Source: JAAXGI01 sp965218255
GTDB lineage: Bacteria; Gemmatimonadota; Gemmatimonadetes; Longimicrobiales; Gaopeijiaceae
Reading direction: 5' to 3'
Length of the DNA: 64,000 nt
NCBI GenBank assembly: GCA_965218255.1
Contig: CBDCKJ010000001.1
Span: 310,001-374,000 of the forward strand
This document shows positions 9,753 through 19,043 of the stretch, one piece after another. Both the position numbers and the translations under genes were made by a program. The notes beneath the pieces were generated by a model. The model worked only from the letters and a program-made list of their open reading frames with translations. It searched no databases and was not told the DNA's origin. Position 1 is the stretch's first letter. Every line of letters begins with the position of its first letter.

Positions 9753-10124
9753 TTGCAGGTCGGACCGTGGGGCGGCGGCGGGCGGCGGGGCGGGAGCGGC
9801 CGATACCCTGCCAGGGAGCGCGTAGCCGGAGGAGCCGGTCGGCTGCGCGCGCTCCGGAGCGTGGTCCCTGAGTATGGACGGCTACCTTGCCTGCGTCTCG
9901 TGTCCCCCGAACCTGATACACATCGCGCCCGGGATCGTCTTCGTGGCAGCGAACTGGGCGAGTTGGAGGGCGGTCGAGGCCGACGCACGGATTCGTCGGT
10001 TCCGTGGGGAGGCGCCCCGGGCGTAGCCGGTGGTCTGCTGCCGGCGGAGGACCGGTCCCCGGGAGCCCCCCGGCCGCCGTAGCGCCTCTCCGAGCCGGGA
10101 GGAGACGCTCGTCTGCGCGACGCC
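9753..10124. other. Convergent intergenic region, no gene seen
   Basis: It separates the quinoprotein (+) from the VOC protein (-). Both strands have only compositional open frames. No clean terminator hairpin is obvious. Confidence 0.5.
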
Positions 10125-11147
10125 TCAGCAGACGTCCCCGAGACGCCCACCCCCGCCGCAGTAGCCCACGTCCTGGAGCTGGATCCGGAGGCCGTCCGGA
10201 TCCGTGAAGTAGAGCTCGGGGGTTCCCCCCGGCGCCCCGCCCCGGTTCGGCATCCGCATGCTCACATACGATATCAGGGGCACGGTGGCAGCCTCGCCCT
10301 CCGCTCTCGGTCGGATCCCGTAGCCGGCCAGCGCCGCTAGGACTGCCTCCGTCTCGTACCCCTCCATCGAGAGGCAGACGTGGTTGATCACCCCGTCGCC
10401 CCCGGAGCCGCCGGTGAACATGAGGAACTGGGTGCCGCCCGCGTCGATGTCGAGCGCCGCCGCAGCTGCCTGGTACACCTGCGGGCGGGCCCCGAACACT
10501 TCCCCGTAGAAGGCGTTCGCCCGCTCCGGATCGGTCACGTTGCTCGTGAAGTGGTTGAGATCGCGCACCGGGATGAGCCCGGCCGGGTCCGGCCCCTCCA
10601 TCAGTTCGCAGGCGCTCCCGAGAGGACCGCCCCCTCCGCAATGGTCCGGGTCCACGATCTGAAGGACGATCCCGTGCGGATCGCCGACAAAGAGCTCTCG
10701 CGTTCCCTCGGGACCCCCGCTCCTCTCCGGTCCGCGGAGTTCCGTCCAGCTCCGCATCGCCGGATCCGGCGGGGTGCCCTCGCCTGCGTGCCGCACCCCG
10801 TACGCGGAGAGCTCGCCGATGATTTGCGGGATGTCGAAGCTCTCGACTGCGATCCCCATCCGACCGATCCCGGGCGCCGCCCCCGGGCGGAAGGGCCGAA
10901 GTGCCAGATACTGGGGTCCGTCTCCGATGCCAAGGACGATGGTCCGGCCCTGGCGCGCCCGTACGCGGAGGCCGATGACGCCCTGGTAGAACTCGAGCGA
11001 GCGCTCCGGATCCGCGACGTCGAGGACGGCGTGATTCAGCTTCGAGGCGGTGAGCCTCCGACGGGGGATGAGGGGCCCGAGCGCCGGGATGGCCGCAGCA
11101 GCGGCGACGGACTTCAGGAACGCGCGGCGATCCACCGGAGCACTCAT
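10125..11147 (-). CDS. Tat-exported protein with two VOC (glyoxalase-like) domains
   Basis: 340 residues. The N-terminus has a twin-arginine signal (DRRAFLKS followed by an Ala-rich core), so it is probably exported folded with a bound metal. Two vicinal-oxygen-chelate units follow: residues about 35-170 (LNHAVLDVADPERSLEFYQGVIG ... DPHGIVLQIVDP) and about 190-330 (LNHFTSNVTDPERANAFYGEVFG ... DPDGLRIQLQDV). Each ends with a Cys/Gly-rich tail (HCGGGGPLG; YCGGGGRLG). VOC proteins include ring-cleaving dioxygenases, glyoxalases and resistance proteins; the ligand pattern does not identify one. GGGAGGG precedes the ATG. A downstream partner is not evident. Confidence 0.85.
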   Translation of the reverse strand: MSAPVDRRAFLKSVAAAAAIPALGPLIPRRRLTASKLNHAVLDVADPERSLEFYQGVIGLRVRARQGRTIVLGIGDGPQYLALRPFRPGAAPGIGRMGIAVESFDIPQIIGELSAYGVRHAGEGTPPDPAMRSWTELRGPERSGGPEGTRELFVGDPHGIVLQIVDPDHCGGGGPLGSACELMEGPDPAGLIPVRDLNHFTSNVTDPERANAFYGEVFGARPQVYQAAAAALDIDAGGTQFLMFTGGSGGDGVINHVCLSMEGYETEAVLAALAGYGIRPRAEGEAATVPLISYVSMRMPNRGGAPGGTPELYFTDPDGLRIQLQDVGYCGGGGRLGDVC

Positions 11148-11178
11148 CGATCCATTCCCTCCCGCCTGCGAAAAGCGA

Positions 11179-12525
11179 TCAGATCCAGCCGGCCACCCAG
11201 AGGACGTATACGGCTGCCATCGAGAAGATCCCGTTGACGAGCGTCACCCCCCCGTAGGAGAGGAGCGCGGATCGCAGCGGCATCCGGGAAAGCGAGGTGC
11301 ACACCCAGAAATAGCTCGAATTCACGTACTTGACGATGATCGAGCCGGCGGCCCCCGCGAGCATCGTCGCCTCCGGGGAGAGTGCCAGGGTGTCCATCAT
11401 GGGGGCCGCGATCGAGGCGGCCGTGATCACGCCCACGGTCGTGGACCCGGTGATCATGTTCCCGACGATCCCCAGGACGAAGGGGAGGAAGATCGGGGGG
11501 AGGCCCGTGAGCGCAACGGTGTTCGCGATCGCCTCTACCGCAGGGGTCTCACGGAGAATCTGGCTGAGCGAACCGCCGAGTCCCGTCACCATGATGATCA
11601 TCGCGGAGGCGCGGAGGCCTTCCTCGATCCACCCGGAGGTCCGGTCGCCCCTGCTGTCCGGCTTCGTGTTCCGGTATGCGAGAAGCACACCGATCCCGAG
11701 CGCGACCACGGGCCACCCGAGGTAGAGGAGCGCCATGTTCAGGAAGTGCTCCGGCGGAAGCGCGAGCCCCGCGATGCTCTGGCTGGCGATGAGCACGAGT
11801 GGGATGAGTATCGGTGCGTACGCGCGCCACGTTGTCGGGAGGTCCGCCTCGCGCCCCTGATCCACGAAGGACTGCCCCACGAACTCGTCCGAGGGGGGCG
11901 ATTCGATCCTCGGGCCCACGACGAGTGCGAAGACCCAGCCGGCGAGCGCGCCCACGAGGCACGCGAGCGACCCGAAGAGGATCACCGTCCCCAGGTCCGC
12001 ACCCACGAGCGCGACGGCCGCAAGGGGCCCAGGGGTGGGCGGGACCATCGCGTGCGTCAGCTGCATCGCGCCGACGAGACCCGTCGCCATCACGCTCATG
12101 CTCACGCCGGTCTGTATCGCGGCGGAGTGCACGAGCGGGTTCAGGATGACGTAGCCGACATCGGAGAAGATCGCGAGACCGATCACGAAGCCGCTCAGGG
12201 TGAGCGCGAGAGGGGTTCGGCGCTTTCCCACCCACCGGATCATCGTCTCCGTGATCTTCTCGACGGCGCCCGTGTGCTTGAGCGCCTCGGCGAGTACCGA
12301 GCCCAGGACGATGATGACGGCGATCCCCTGGATCGTCCCGCCGAATCCTTCCTCGAAGGCCGTGATGAAGAGTTCGCGATCGACCCCGGGGAGGAGCGCG
12401 AAGAGGAGGATCGGGACGAGAAGCGCGATGAAGACGTGCCACTTGAGGCGCGTGATCGCGAGGAAGAGGAGCGCGACGACCGCCAGGAGGCCTCCGAGGG
12501 CCGTGAGTACGTTCTCGGTAATCAC
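11179..12525 (-). CDS. GntP-family permease
   Basis: A 448-residue inner-membrane protein with about 12-14 hydrophobic segments. The GntP family (gluconate, lactate and other organic acid:H+ symporters) is shown by GFVIGLAIFSDVGYVIL, MVPPTPGPLAAV, LGIVGNMITGSTTVGVITAA and YVNSSYFWV. It starts at the GTG at 12525, whose GTGA overlaps the stop of the upstream oxidoreductase gene by four bases, so the two are translationally coupled. The same frame stays open upstream to 13593, but that part overlaps the dehydrogenase and is not coding. Context suggests it imports the 2-hydroxy acid oxidised by the neighbour (lactate or glycolate); this is inferred. Confidence 0.9.
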   Translation of the reverse strand: MITENVLTALGGLLAVVALLFLAITRLKWHVFIALLVPILLFALLPGVDRELFITAFEEGFGGTIQGIAVIIVLGSVLAEALKHTGAVEKITETMIRWVGKRRTPLALTLSGFVIGLAIFSDVGYVILNPLVHSAAIQTGVSMSVMATGLVGAMQLTHAMVPPTPGPLAAVALVGADLGTVILFGSLACLVGALAGWVFALVVGPRIESPPSDEFVGQSFVDQGREADLPTTWRAYAPILIPLVLIASQSIAGLALPPEHFLNMALLYLGWPVVALGIGVLLAYRNTKPDSRGDRTSGWIEEGLRASAMIIMVTGLGGSLSQILRETPAVEAIANTVALTGLPPIFLPFVLGIVGNMITGSTTVGVITAASIAAPMMDTLALSPEATMLAGAAGSIIVKYVNSSYFWVCTSLSRMPLRSALLSYGGVTLVNGIFSMAAVYVLWVAGWI

Positions 12526-15503
12526 CGTATCTTCACCGCGGACCGAAGTAGCGTGATCGGGTGCACGGGCCTGCGCCCGGTCCCGTGCGATATCTGCTGC
12601 CGGCACGACACGCCGGTCGCAGCGATGAGCGCATCCCCCTCCGTCCCGTTCACCGCGGGGAAGAGCCTCTGGCTCCCGATCTTCATCGAGAGCTCGTAGT
12701 GCTCGCGCTCGAAGCCGAAGGAGCCCGCCATCCCGCAGCACCCGGCGTCGAGCACTTGGAGCCGCGCCCCGGCGATCGCCTCGAGGAGGGCGACGCTCCC
12801 CCTGAGCGCCCCTGCGGCCTTCTGGTGGCAGTGCCCGTGGAAGAGGACGGGCCTGCCGGCGATGCCCGAGTCGGAATCGAGGGCGAGGCTTCCGTCTGCG
12901 AGCGCCTCCGCCAGGAGGCCGTCGACAAGGCGTGCCTGGCTCGAGATCGCCTCCGCCTTCTCCCTCTCCGCCGGGCGGAGGCCGAGGAGCTCGTCGGTGA
13001 GGGTCAGGACGCACGAGGGTTCGGCGCCGACGATCGGGACGCCCCGGAGGGCGGCGGGTCCTAGCTCGGCGATCAGGCGGACGTGGGCCGCGCGGGCCTC
13101 CCCGAGGAGACCCTTCGAGATGAGCGCCCGGCCGCAGCAGACGCCGTCGGCGAGCTCGACCTCCCACCCCGCCCGTTCCAGGAGCTCGATCGCTGCCCGC
13201 CCGATCTCGGGCTCGGTGTAGCTCGTGAAGGAGTCCGCCAGGAAGATGAGCTTCCCCCTCCCACCCGGCGCGCCCTCGCGGTCCCCTCTCGCCCGCCCCG
13301 CCTTCCGCCGGGCGGCGAACCAGCGTGGGAGGGTGTGGCGCCGAAAGCGGGGGAGGGGACGCCGCCGGTCGATCCCGAGCGTCCGCTCGAGGAGCGCCCG
13401 AACGGGTGCGACGGCCCCCGGCACGTTCGAGAGGGGCGCGAGCGCCGAGCCGATCCGGTTCAGCTTGCGGACGTTCCCGAAGATCCGGGAGCGCAGGGGA
13501 ACGCCGTGGCGGGCGTACTTGTGGGCCAGTGCCTCCGACTTCATCGCGGCCATGTCCACCGAGAGAGGGCACTCCGTCTGGCACGCCTTGCACTCGAGGC
13601 AGAGGTCGAGGATCTCGTGGAGGCGGGGGTCCGAGAGTGCTCTCGAGGGATCCGGCTCGGAGAGCGCTTTCACCAGCGCGTTTGCCCGTCCACGCGTCGA
13701 GTGCTCCTCGTCACGGGTTGCCATGTAGGAGGGGCACATGACGCCGCCCGCGCCGGGCGACTTCCGGCACGCCCCGATGCGCATGCAGCGGTTCGCCGCC
13801 CCGCGCATCCCCTCCTCGAAATCGAAGTCGAAGTGGGTGTCGAGCGAGGGAGCCCGGCCGAGGGCAGGTTCCCTCAGGTGTTCGGTGATCGGTGGCGTTT
13901 CGAGCTTCTTCCCCGGGTTCAGACGGCCGCCCGGGTCGAATATCCCCTTGACCCTCGTCATCACCGCGTAGAAGTCGTCGCCGAAGAAGCGCCGGTTGAA
14001 CTCGCCCCGTGCGAGCCCGTCCCCGTGCTCGCTGCTGTTCATCCCGCCGAACTCCCTGACCAGCTTGAGGACGGCCTCGGCAACCTCACGCATCTTCCCG
14101 ACCTCACCCGGGCGGGTCAGGTCCATGAAGGGACGGATGTGGAGGGTCCCCGCGGATGCGTGGCCGTAGAAGCCGGCCCGGAGCGCGTGCATCTCGAGGA
14201 TCGCCTCGAAGCGGCTCGTGAACTCGGCGAGGCGCCCCGGATCCACCGCCGTGTCCTCGACGAAGGCGAGGGAGCGCTCCCGCCCCTCGCCCGCATTCAT
14301 CAGGAGGCCGAGACCCGCCTTCCTGAGCTCCCGGAATCCCTTCTGCTCCGCGGGCGTCGGGGCCTGCACGAGCGCGTAGCCGTGCCCCTCTCGGGCCCAG
14401 CGCTCGCGGAGCGCCTCCATCCCGGCTCGCGCCTCCTCCTCGGACTCCCCGTAGAACTCGACCCAGAGGATCGCGCCGGGATCCCCCTCGAGGTGGCCCG
14501 TCAGGTGGCCGTGGACCGGCGAGGTGCGCGCCAGGTTCAGGATCATCCGGTCGACGAGCTCGACGGCCATCGCCCCGCACTCCATGGCGGTCGGCGCGGC
14601 CGCGATCGCACCCCCGATCGACTCGAAGTGGCCGACGAGTGCCGCGATCGCCCTCGGCTTCTTCACGAGGCCCACCGTGGCTTCCACCGTGACGGCGAGC
14701 GTCCCCTCGGATCCCACGACGAGACGCGCCAGGTTGAAGGGCCCCGCCTCGGGGAGCATCCGCTCGAGGCGGTAGCCGCCCGAGCGGCGCCAGTGCGCGG
14801 GTACGGCGCGCCGGATCGCCTCGGCGTTGCCCCCGATCAGGGGCGGGATCTCCCGGTAGAGCGCGCCCTCGAGCGTATCCGCTCCCGCACGCCGCGCGAT
14901 CTCCCCGGGCGCGGCCTCCTCGAGCACGGCGCGGCTCCCGTCCGAGAGGACGACACGGAGGCTTTCCACATGATCGATCGTCATCCCGTAGCGGGCCGAG
15001 CGCGCCCCGCACGAGTTGTTGCCGATCATCCCCCCGATCGTGGCCCGGTTCCCGGTCGAGGTGTCCGGCGCGAAGAGGAGCCCGTGGGGAGCAGCGGCCC
15101 GGTTGAGATCGTCCTGGACGAGCCCGGGTTCGACGATCGCCGTCCGCGAGCCGGGGTCCAGCTCGACGAGCCGGTTCATGTGCGCCGAGAAGTCGAGGAC
15201 GATCGCATGGCCTTCCGTCTGTCCCGCGAGGCTCGTCCCGCCCCCCCGGGGGAGGATCGGGACGGAGAAGTGGCCGGCCGTCTCGACGGCGGCGGCGACG
15301 TCGTCGGCGTCCGCGGGATAGACAACCCCGATCGGCTCGATTGCATACATGCTCGCGTCCGTCGCGAAGAGGTGCCTCGAATACGCATCGAAGCGCACGT
15401 CGCCCCGGACCCGCCGTCTCAGCTCCGCCTCGATCTCGCGGTCGGGGGCCGCCTGGCCCGGTGCCTCCCGGCGCCCCGGAGCCGGCCCGGTTAGCTGGAT
15501 CAT
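12522..15503 (-). CDS. Fused FAD-binding / Fe-S 2-hydroxyacid dehydrogenase (D-lactate or glycolate oxidase type)
   Basis: 993 residues. The N-terminal half is a GlcD/D-LDH flavoprotein: FAD-binding PRGGGTSLAGQ, GGMIGNNSCGARSARYG and VGSEGTLAVTVEATVG, then the C-terminal FAD-oxidase lobe ending GIFDPGGRLNPGKK. The C-terminal part is a GlcF/LutA-type Fe-S protein: a cluster segment with CMRIGAC and CPSY, CLECKACQTECP, then CCG repeats at VCCGRAL, HGHCHQKA and DAGCCGMAGSFG that typically bind a non-cubane or 4Fe-4S cluster. These enzymes oxidise D-lactate, glycolate or D-2-hydroxyglutarate and pass electrons to quinone at the membrane. A good GGGAGGAG precedes the ATG. It is co-transcribed with the GntP permease and divergent from the aminotransferase. 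Confidence 0.92.
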   Translation of the reverse strand: MIQLTGPAPGRREAPGQAAPDREIEAELRRRVRGDVRFDAYSRHLFATDASMYAIEPIGVVYPADADDVAAAVETAGHFSVPILPRGGGTSLAGQTEGHAIVLDFSAHMNRLVELDPGSRTAIVEPGLVQDDLNRAAAPHGLLFAPDTSTGNRATIGGMIGNNSCGARSARYGMTIDHVESLRVVLSDGSRAVLEEAAPGEIARRAGADTLEGALYREIPPLIGGNAEAIRRAVPAHWRRSGGYRLERMLPEAGPFNLARLVVGSEGTLAVTVEATVGLVKKPRAIAALVGHFESIGGAIAAAPTAMECGAMAVELVDRMILNLARTSPVHGHLTGHLEGDPGAILWVEFYGESEEEARAGMEALRERWAREGHGYALVQAPTPAEQKGFRELRKAGLGLLMNAGEGRERSLAFVEDTAVDPGRLAEFTSRFEAILEMHALRAGFYGHASAGTLHIRPFMDLTRPGEVGKMREVAEAVLKLVREFGGMNSSEHGDGLARGEFNRRFFGDDFYAVMTRVKGIFDPGGRLNPGKKLETPPITEHLREPALGRAPSLDTHFDFDFEEGMRGAANRCMRIGACRKSPGAGGVMCPSYMATRDEEHSTRGRANALVKALSEPDPSRALSDPRLHEILDLCLECKACQTECPLSVDMAAMKSEALAHKYARHGVPLRSRIFGNVRKLNRIGSALAPLSNVPGAVAPVRALLERTLGIDRRRPLPRFRRHTLPRWFAARRKAGRARGDREGAPGGRGKLIFLADSFTSYTEPEIGRAAIELLERAGWEVELADGVCCGRALISKGLLGEARAAHVRLIAELGPAALRGVPIVGAEPSCVLTLTDELLGLRPAEREKAEAISSQARLVDGLLAEALADGSLALDSDSGIAGRPVLFHGHCHQKAAGALRGSVALLEAIAGARLQVLDAGCCGMAGSFGFEREHYELSMKIGSQRLFPAVNGTEGDALIAATGVSCRQQISHGTGRRPVHPITLLRSAVKIR

Positions 15504-15673
15504 CTCGGCACGACTCCTCCCGCTCCCGCCGGGGCGGAAGCGGATCGACGGATCAAACGCGCGCCGGCCGGCCGCTTCCTTGACACCCTTCCCGCGACGT
15601 TCCTACTCTCCCGTGCCCCCCCTCCGGCCCGGGCCCTAGGCCCGGCCACCCTCACTTTACCCTCTCGGTCGCC

Positions 15674-16846
15674 ATGCTCGAATATCGAAGTGGTCGGCAC
15701 TTCCTCCAGATCCCCGGTCCGTCCAACGTCCCGGAGCGGATCCTCCGCGCGATGGCGCGGCCCACGATCGATCATCGGGGCCCCGAGTTCGCGGTGCTGG
15801 CGCGGGAGATCCTCGAGGGGCTTCGCTGGCTCGTCGGGACGAAGGGCCATGTGATCGCCTACCCCTCCTCGGGGACGGGGGCCTGGGAGGCGGCGCTCGT
15901 CAACACGCTCTCCGCGGGGGACCGCGTCCTGATGTTCGAGACCGGGCATTTCGGGGTGGAGTGGGCCGGCGTGGCCCGGCGTCTCGGGCTCGAGGTGGAG
16001 TTGGTGGAGGGCGACTGGCGGCACGGCGTGGACCCCGGAGTCGTGGAGGAGCGGCTCGGACGCGACCGACCCGGATCATATCGGGCCGTCTGCGTCCTGC
16101 ACAACGAGACGTCGACCGGAACGATATCTCCCGTCCCGGAGATCCGACAGGCGATGGACCGGGTCGGCCACCCGGCGCTGCTCATGGTGGATACGATTTC
16201 CTCCGTCGGCTCCGTTCCCTACCGGCACGACGAGTGGGGCGTCGACGTTACGGTGGCGGCCTCGCAGAAAGGGCTGATGCTCCCCCCGGGGCTCGCCTTC
16301 ACGGCGGTGAGCGAGAGGGCGATCGAGGCTTCCGGGCGGGCAACGCTCCCGCGTTCCTACTGGGAGTGGGGGCGGATGATCGCTGAGAACGAGCGAGGGT
16401 TCTTCCCCTACACTCCGGCGACGAACCTCCTCTACGGGCTGAAGGAGTCGATCGCGATGTTTCGCGAGCAGGGCATCGAGGAGGTCTTCCGCCGACACAC
16501 CCGTCACGGTGAGGCGACGCGGGCGGCCGTGACCGGGTGGGGCCTCGAGATCCAGTGCCTCGATCCGGCCGGCTACAGCGATGTTCTCACCGGCGTCCGG
16601 ATGCCCGAGGGTCACGACGCGGACGCCTTCCGGCGCGTCGCCCTCGACCGCTACGACCTCTCCCTCGGGACGGGCCTCGGCAAGATCAGGGGCACGATGT
16701 TCCGGATCGGCCACCTCGGGGACCTGAACGACCTCATGCTGATCGGGACCCTCGGGGGCGTCGAGTCCGCGCTCGCGCTCGCAGGTGTTCCGATCCGGCG
16801 GGGCGGGGTCGATTCGGCGATCCGCTCCCTGGAGGGGGCGGGGTAG
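15674..16846 (+). CDS. Serine-glyoxylate / alanine-glyoxylate-type aminotransferase
   Basis: 390 residues, the usual length for class V PLP aminotransferases of the SgaA/AGXT type. Landmarks are LQIPGPSNVPERILRAM at the N-terminus, YPSSGTGAWEAAL, VLHNETSTGT, VDTISSVGS and the PLP lysine in ASQKGLMLPPGLAF. The C-terminal domain ends GTMFRIGHLGDLNDLMLIGTL. The reaction would be glyoxylate + serine (or alanine) to glycine + hydroxypyruvate (or pyruvate) in the cytosol. Its divergent pairing with a glycolate/lactate-type oxidase fits glyoxylate handling, although the oxidase substrate is unproven. Confidence 0.92.
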   Translation: MLEYRSGRHFLQIPGPSNVPERILRAMARPTIDHRGPEFAVLAREILEGLRWLVGTKGHVIAYPSSGTGAWEAALVNTLSAGDRVLMFETGHFGVEWAGVARRLGLEVELVEGDWRHGVDPGVVEERLGRDRPGSYRAVCVLHNETSTGTISPVPEIRQAMDRVGHPALLMVDTISSVGSVPYRHDEWGVDVTVAASQKGLMLPPGLAFTAVSERAIEASGRATLPRSYWEWGRMIAENERGFFPYTPATNLLYGLKESIAMFREQGIEEVFRRHTRHGEATRAAVTGWGLEIQCLDPAGYSDVLTGVRMPEGHDADAFRRVALDRYDLSLGTGLGKIRGTMFRIGHLGDLNDLMLIGTLGGVESALALAGVPIRRGGVDSAIRSLEGAG

Positions 16847-16884
16847 CGACCCCCCTCTTTTCCTCAGGTGGCAGGGCTCGAGAA

Positions 16885-18357
16885 GTGAGACGCCTACTCA
16901 TCTGGACGACAGCGGCCGGGCTCGTCCTCGCGGGGCTCGTCGTGACGGTCTTCCTCGTGAGGGCTGCGATGCTCACCCCCGGGCCCCGGCCTGGGGGTGA
17001 ACCCCTCCCCTTCACCTTCGATGAACTCGGCGCTCCCTCGCGGCTCGCTGGCGCGCTCGGGATCCTCCACGGGGGGGAAATCGCCCCGGGGCGGGAGGAA
17101 GAAGAGGGTGGTCTCGAGCTTCCCGCCTTCCTCGAGGAGAGCTTTCCCCTCCTCCACGCCTCCCTCGAGCGGGAGCTCGAAGCGGGCGGCACCCTCCTTT
17201 ACGAGTGGGTCGGCGGCGACCCCGCCCTCGCACCGATCCTCCTTTCGGCCCGCCTGGAGGGTGCGCCACGTCCCCTCGCGGAGCCGTCGGCCGGTGCCCG
17301 CGCCGGGACGATCGAGGGGGGATTCATCCGGGGGTGGGGTGCGAGTGGGGGGACGGGATCGGCGCTCGCGCTCCTCGAGGGCGCCGAGGGGCTTCTTTCC
17401 GCCGGCTTCTCCCCCCGGCGGAGCGTGATCCTCGTCCTCGCGCAGGAGGCCGCGGGCGACTCCGCGGCGGCGGAGAGCGCGGCCGCCTCGCTCCTCGACG
17501 AGCGGGGGGTCCGCCCAGCCTGGGTCCTGACCGACGGCCTCTTCCTCACGGCGGGCTTCTTTCCGGGGATCCGCGATCCTGTCGGGATGGTCGCCGTCGC
17601 CCACAAGCGGGGAATGGAGCTCCGTCTCACGGCGCGAGGGGAGCCGGGGAGCACCGCTGTTCCCCCCCGGCGGAGCGCCGCGGGGATCCTGGGCGAGGCC
17701 GTCGGCCGGCTCGACGAGGCCTTCGACCCGGAGATTCTCGAGCCGAATCTCGAACTCCTTCGGACGCTCGGCGCGCGCGCCGATCCCGGCACGAGGCTCC
17801 TCGTGGCCAACCTCTGGCTCCTCGGGCGCCCCTTTGCCCGTGCGCTCACCGAGCGGCCGTTCATGAACGCCGCGCTTCGAACGACGGCCGTGGCCGACTC
17901 GATCCTGGTCGGCCCCCCGGCGGGAGCGCTCCGTCCGGAGCTCTCGGCGCGCATCCGCCTGGAGCTTGCCCCCTGGGACGAGCCGGAGGCCGCCCGCGAG
18001 CGGCTCCGGGCGCTCCTCATCGATCTTCCCGTCGAGGTCGAGGCGGCAGGGGACGCGTCCCCCCCGGGGGAGGCGCCGGCGCGTCCCCCCTCGGACTCGG
18101 AGGGGTTTCGGACGATCCGCGCCTCGATACACCGGTCCTTCCCGGACGTCGTGGCCGTCGTGCCGGCCGTCTCTCCCTTCCCCGCGGGCGCGGGACGCTT
18201 CAGGGCGCTCACCGAGCAGGTGTACGGATTCACCCCGTTTCGAGTGGACGAGGAGGCGCTCGTTTCCGTCCCGAACTCGCTCGCCCGGGTCCGCGTCCGA
18301 GTCTATACGGCGGCCGTTCGCTTTTACGCGGAGCTCCTTGCCCGCGGCGCCGGATGA
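16885..18357 (+). CDS. Membrane-anchored M20-like protein lacking metal ligands (putative pseudo-peptidase)
   Basis: 490 residues from the GTG at 16885; residues 5-27 form a signal anchor. The body aligns by eye with M20 peptidases of the carboxypeptidase S/PM20D1 branch: an upstream strand at 117-125, GGFIRGWG (145-152), SALALLEGAEGLLSAGFSPRRSV, then LLDERGVRPAWVLTDG, AVAHKRGMELRLTA, PRRSAAGILGEAVGRL, and near the end SIHRSFPDVVAVVPAV. At sites where M20 enzymes have His-x-Asp, the Asp-Asp of 'GxxDDK' and the Glu-Glu pair, this protein has ARLE (122-125), ASGGTG (153-158) and AQEA (186-189), and GHSS-type His is GSTA (255-258). It is probably non-catalytic. It overlaps the next gene by ATGA. 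Confidence 0.78.
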   Translation: MRRLLIWTTAAGLVLAGLVVTVFLVRAAMLTPGPRPGGEPLPFTFDELGAPSRLAGALGILHGGEIAPGREEEEGGLELPAFLEESFPLLHASLERELEAGGTLLYEWVGGDPALAPILLSARLEGAPRPLAEPSAGARAGTIEGGFIRGWGASGGTGSALALLEGAEGLLSAGFSPRRSVILVLAQEAAGDSAAAESAAASLLDERGVRPAWVLTDGLFLTAGFFPGIRDPVGMVAVAHKRGMELRLTARGEPGSTAVPPRRSAAGILGEAVGRLDEAFDPEILEPNLELLRTLGARADPGTRLLVANLWLLGRPFARALTERPFMNAALRTTAVADSILVGPPAGALRPELSARIRLELAPWDEPEAARERLRALLIDLPVEVEAAGDASPPGEAPARPPSDSEGFRTIRASIHRSFPDVVAVVPAVSPFPAGAGRFRALTEQVYGFTPFRVDEEALVSVPNSLARVRVRVYTAAVRFYAELLARGAG

Positions 18358-19043
18358 ACGCCGGGCCGGTCGCGGGCCAGGGGCGCCCCGGCCTTCGGGC
18401 GGCGCTTGCCGGGAACCGGAGCGCGGTTGCGATCGGGCTCGGCGTCCTCCTCCTCGCCATGCTCTTCGTCGCGCGCTCGATTCGCCGCCCCGAGCTTCCC
18501 ACCTATCCTCCCTCCGCCCCGGGGCCGAGCCCCGCACGGGGCCGGCTCGTAGGACCGAGGACGTATACGGTCGACGCCCGTCGTTCGGACGGCTGGCAGC
18601 TCTTTTCCTTCGCCGAGGGCGACGTCGTGGAGGAGAGGGACGGGTCCGACTGGGACATCGGCTTTCGCCGCTTCCAGATCATCGTGAACGGGGGCGCCGG
18701 GTTTCGGGGAGAGGCCGGGGCACTCGCCCTTGGCGCGGTTCCCCTCGACTCGATCACGGAGCTTCCCGTGCAGGGGTACGCCGGGACGCGGGTGACACGG
18801 GGCGATTCCATCGTCGCTGCCCTCGAGGACTGGTACTCGTATTCCTTCATGAGCCATCTTCTGAGATCCAGGGGCGACACATATGCCGTCCGGACGGCGG
18901 CCGGCCGCTTTGCGGTCCTCCGTTTCCTCGGGTACTACTGCCCCGGGGCGCAGCCGGGATGCGTCACCTTCGAGTACGTGTATCAGGGCGGGGGCGGGCC
19001 CGGTCTGCACCCGCGGCGGGACGGGATCAACCGGGACCGGTGA
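18354..19043 (+). CDS. HmuY-family-like protein with N-terminal membrane anchor
   Basis: 229 residues. A hydrophobic segment at about 24-42 (VAIGLGVLLLAMLFVA) anchors it or acts as an uncleaved signal. The remainder matches the HmuY beta fold: YTVDARRSDGWQLFSFAEGD, SDWDIGFRRFQIIVNGG, then YAVRTAAGRFAVLRFLGYY and CVTFEYVYQ. HmuY of Porphyromonas binds heme, but the wider family is diverse and heme ligation cannot be assumed. Its start codon overlaps the stop of the M20-like gene (ATGA), so the two are coupled and probably act together at the membrane. Confidence 0.72.
   Translation: MNAGPVAGQGRPGLRAALAGNRSAVAIGLGVLLLAMLFVARSIRRPELPTYPPSAPGPSPARGRLVGPRTYTVDARRSDGWQLFSFAEGDVVEERDGSDWDIGFRRFQIIVNGGAGFRGEAGALALGAVPLDSITELPVQGYAGTRVTRGDSIVAALEDWYSYSFMSHLLRSRGDTYAVRTAAGRFAVLRFLGYYCPGAQPGCVTFEYVYQGGGGPGLHPRRDGINRDR

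Noticed and set aside
11179..13593. GntP permease frame extended to 13593 (804 codons)
   Set aside because: The extra 356 codons overlap the dehydrogenase gene and are low-complexity; the GTG at 12525 gives a normal family length and a coupled overlap.
13083..15494. 803-codon + strand open frame opposite the FAD/Fe-S dehydrogenase
   Set aside because: It mirrors a gene with unambiguous domains; its product is a Pro/Arg/Glu-rich sequence with no motif, a by-product of high GC and codon bias.
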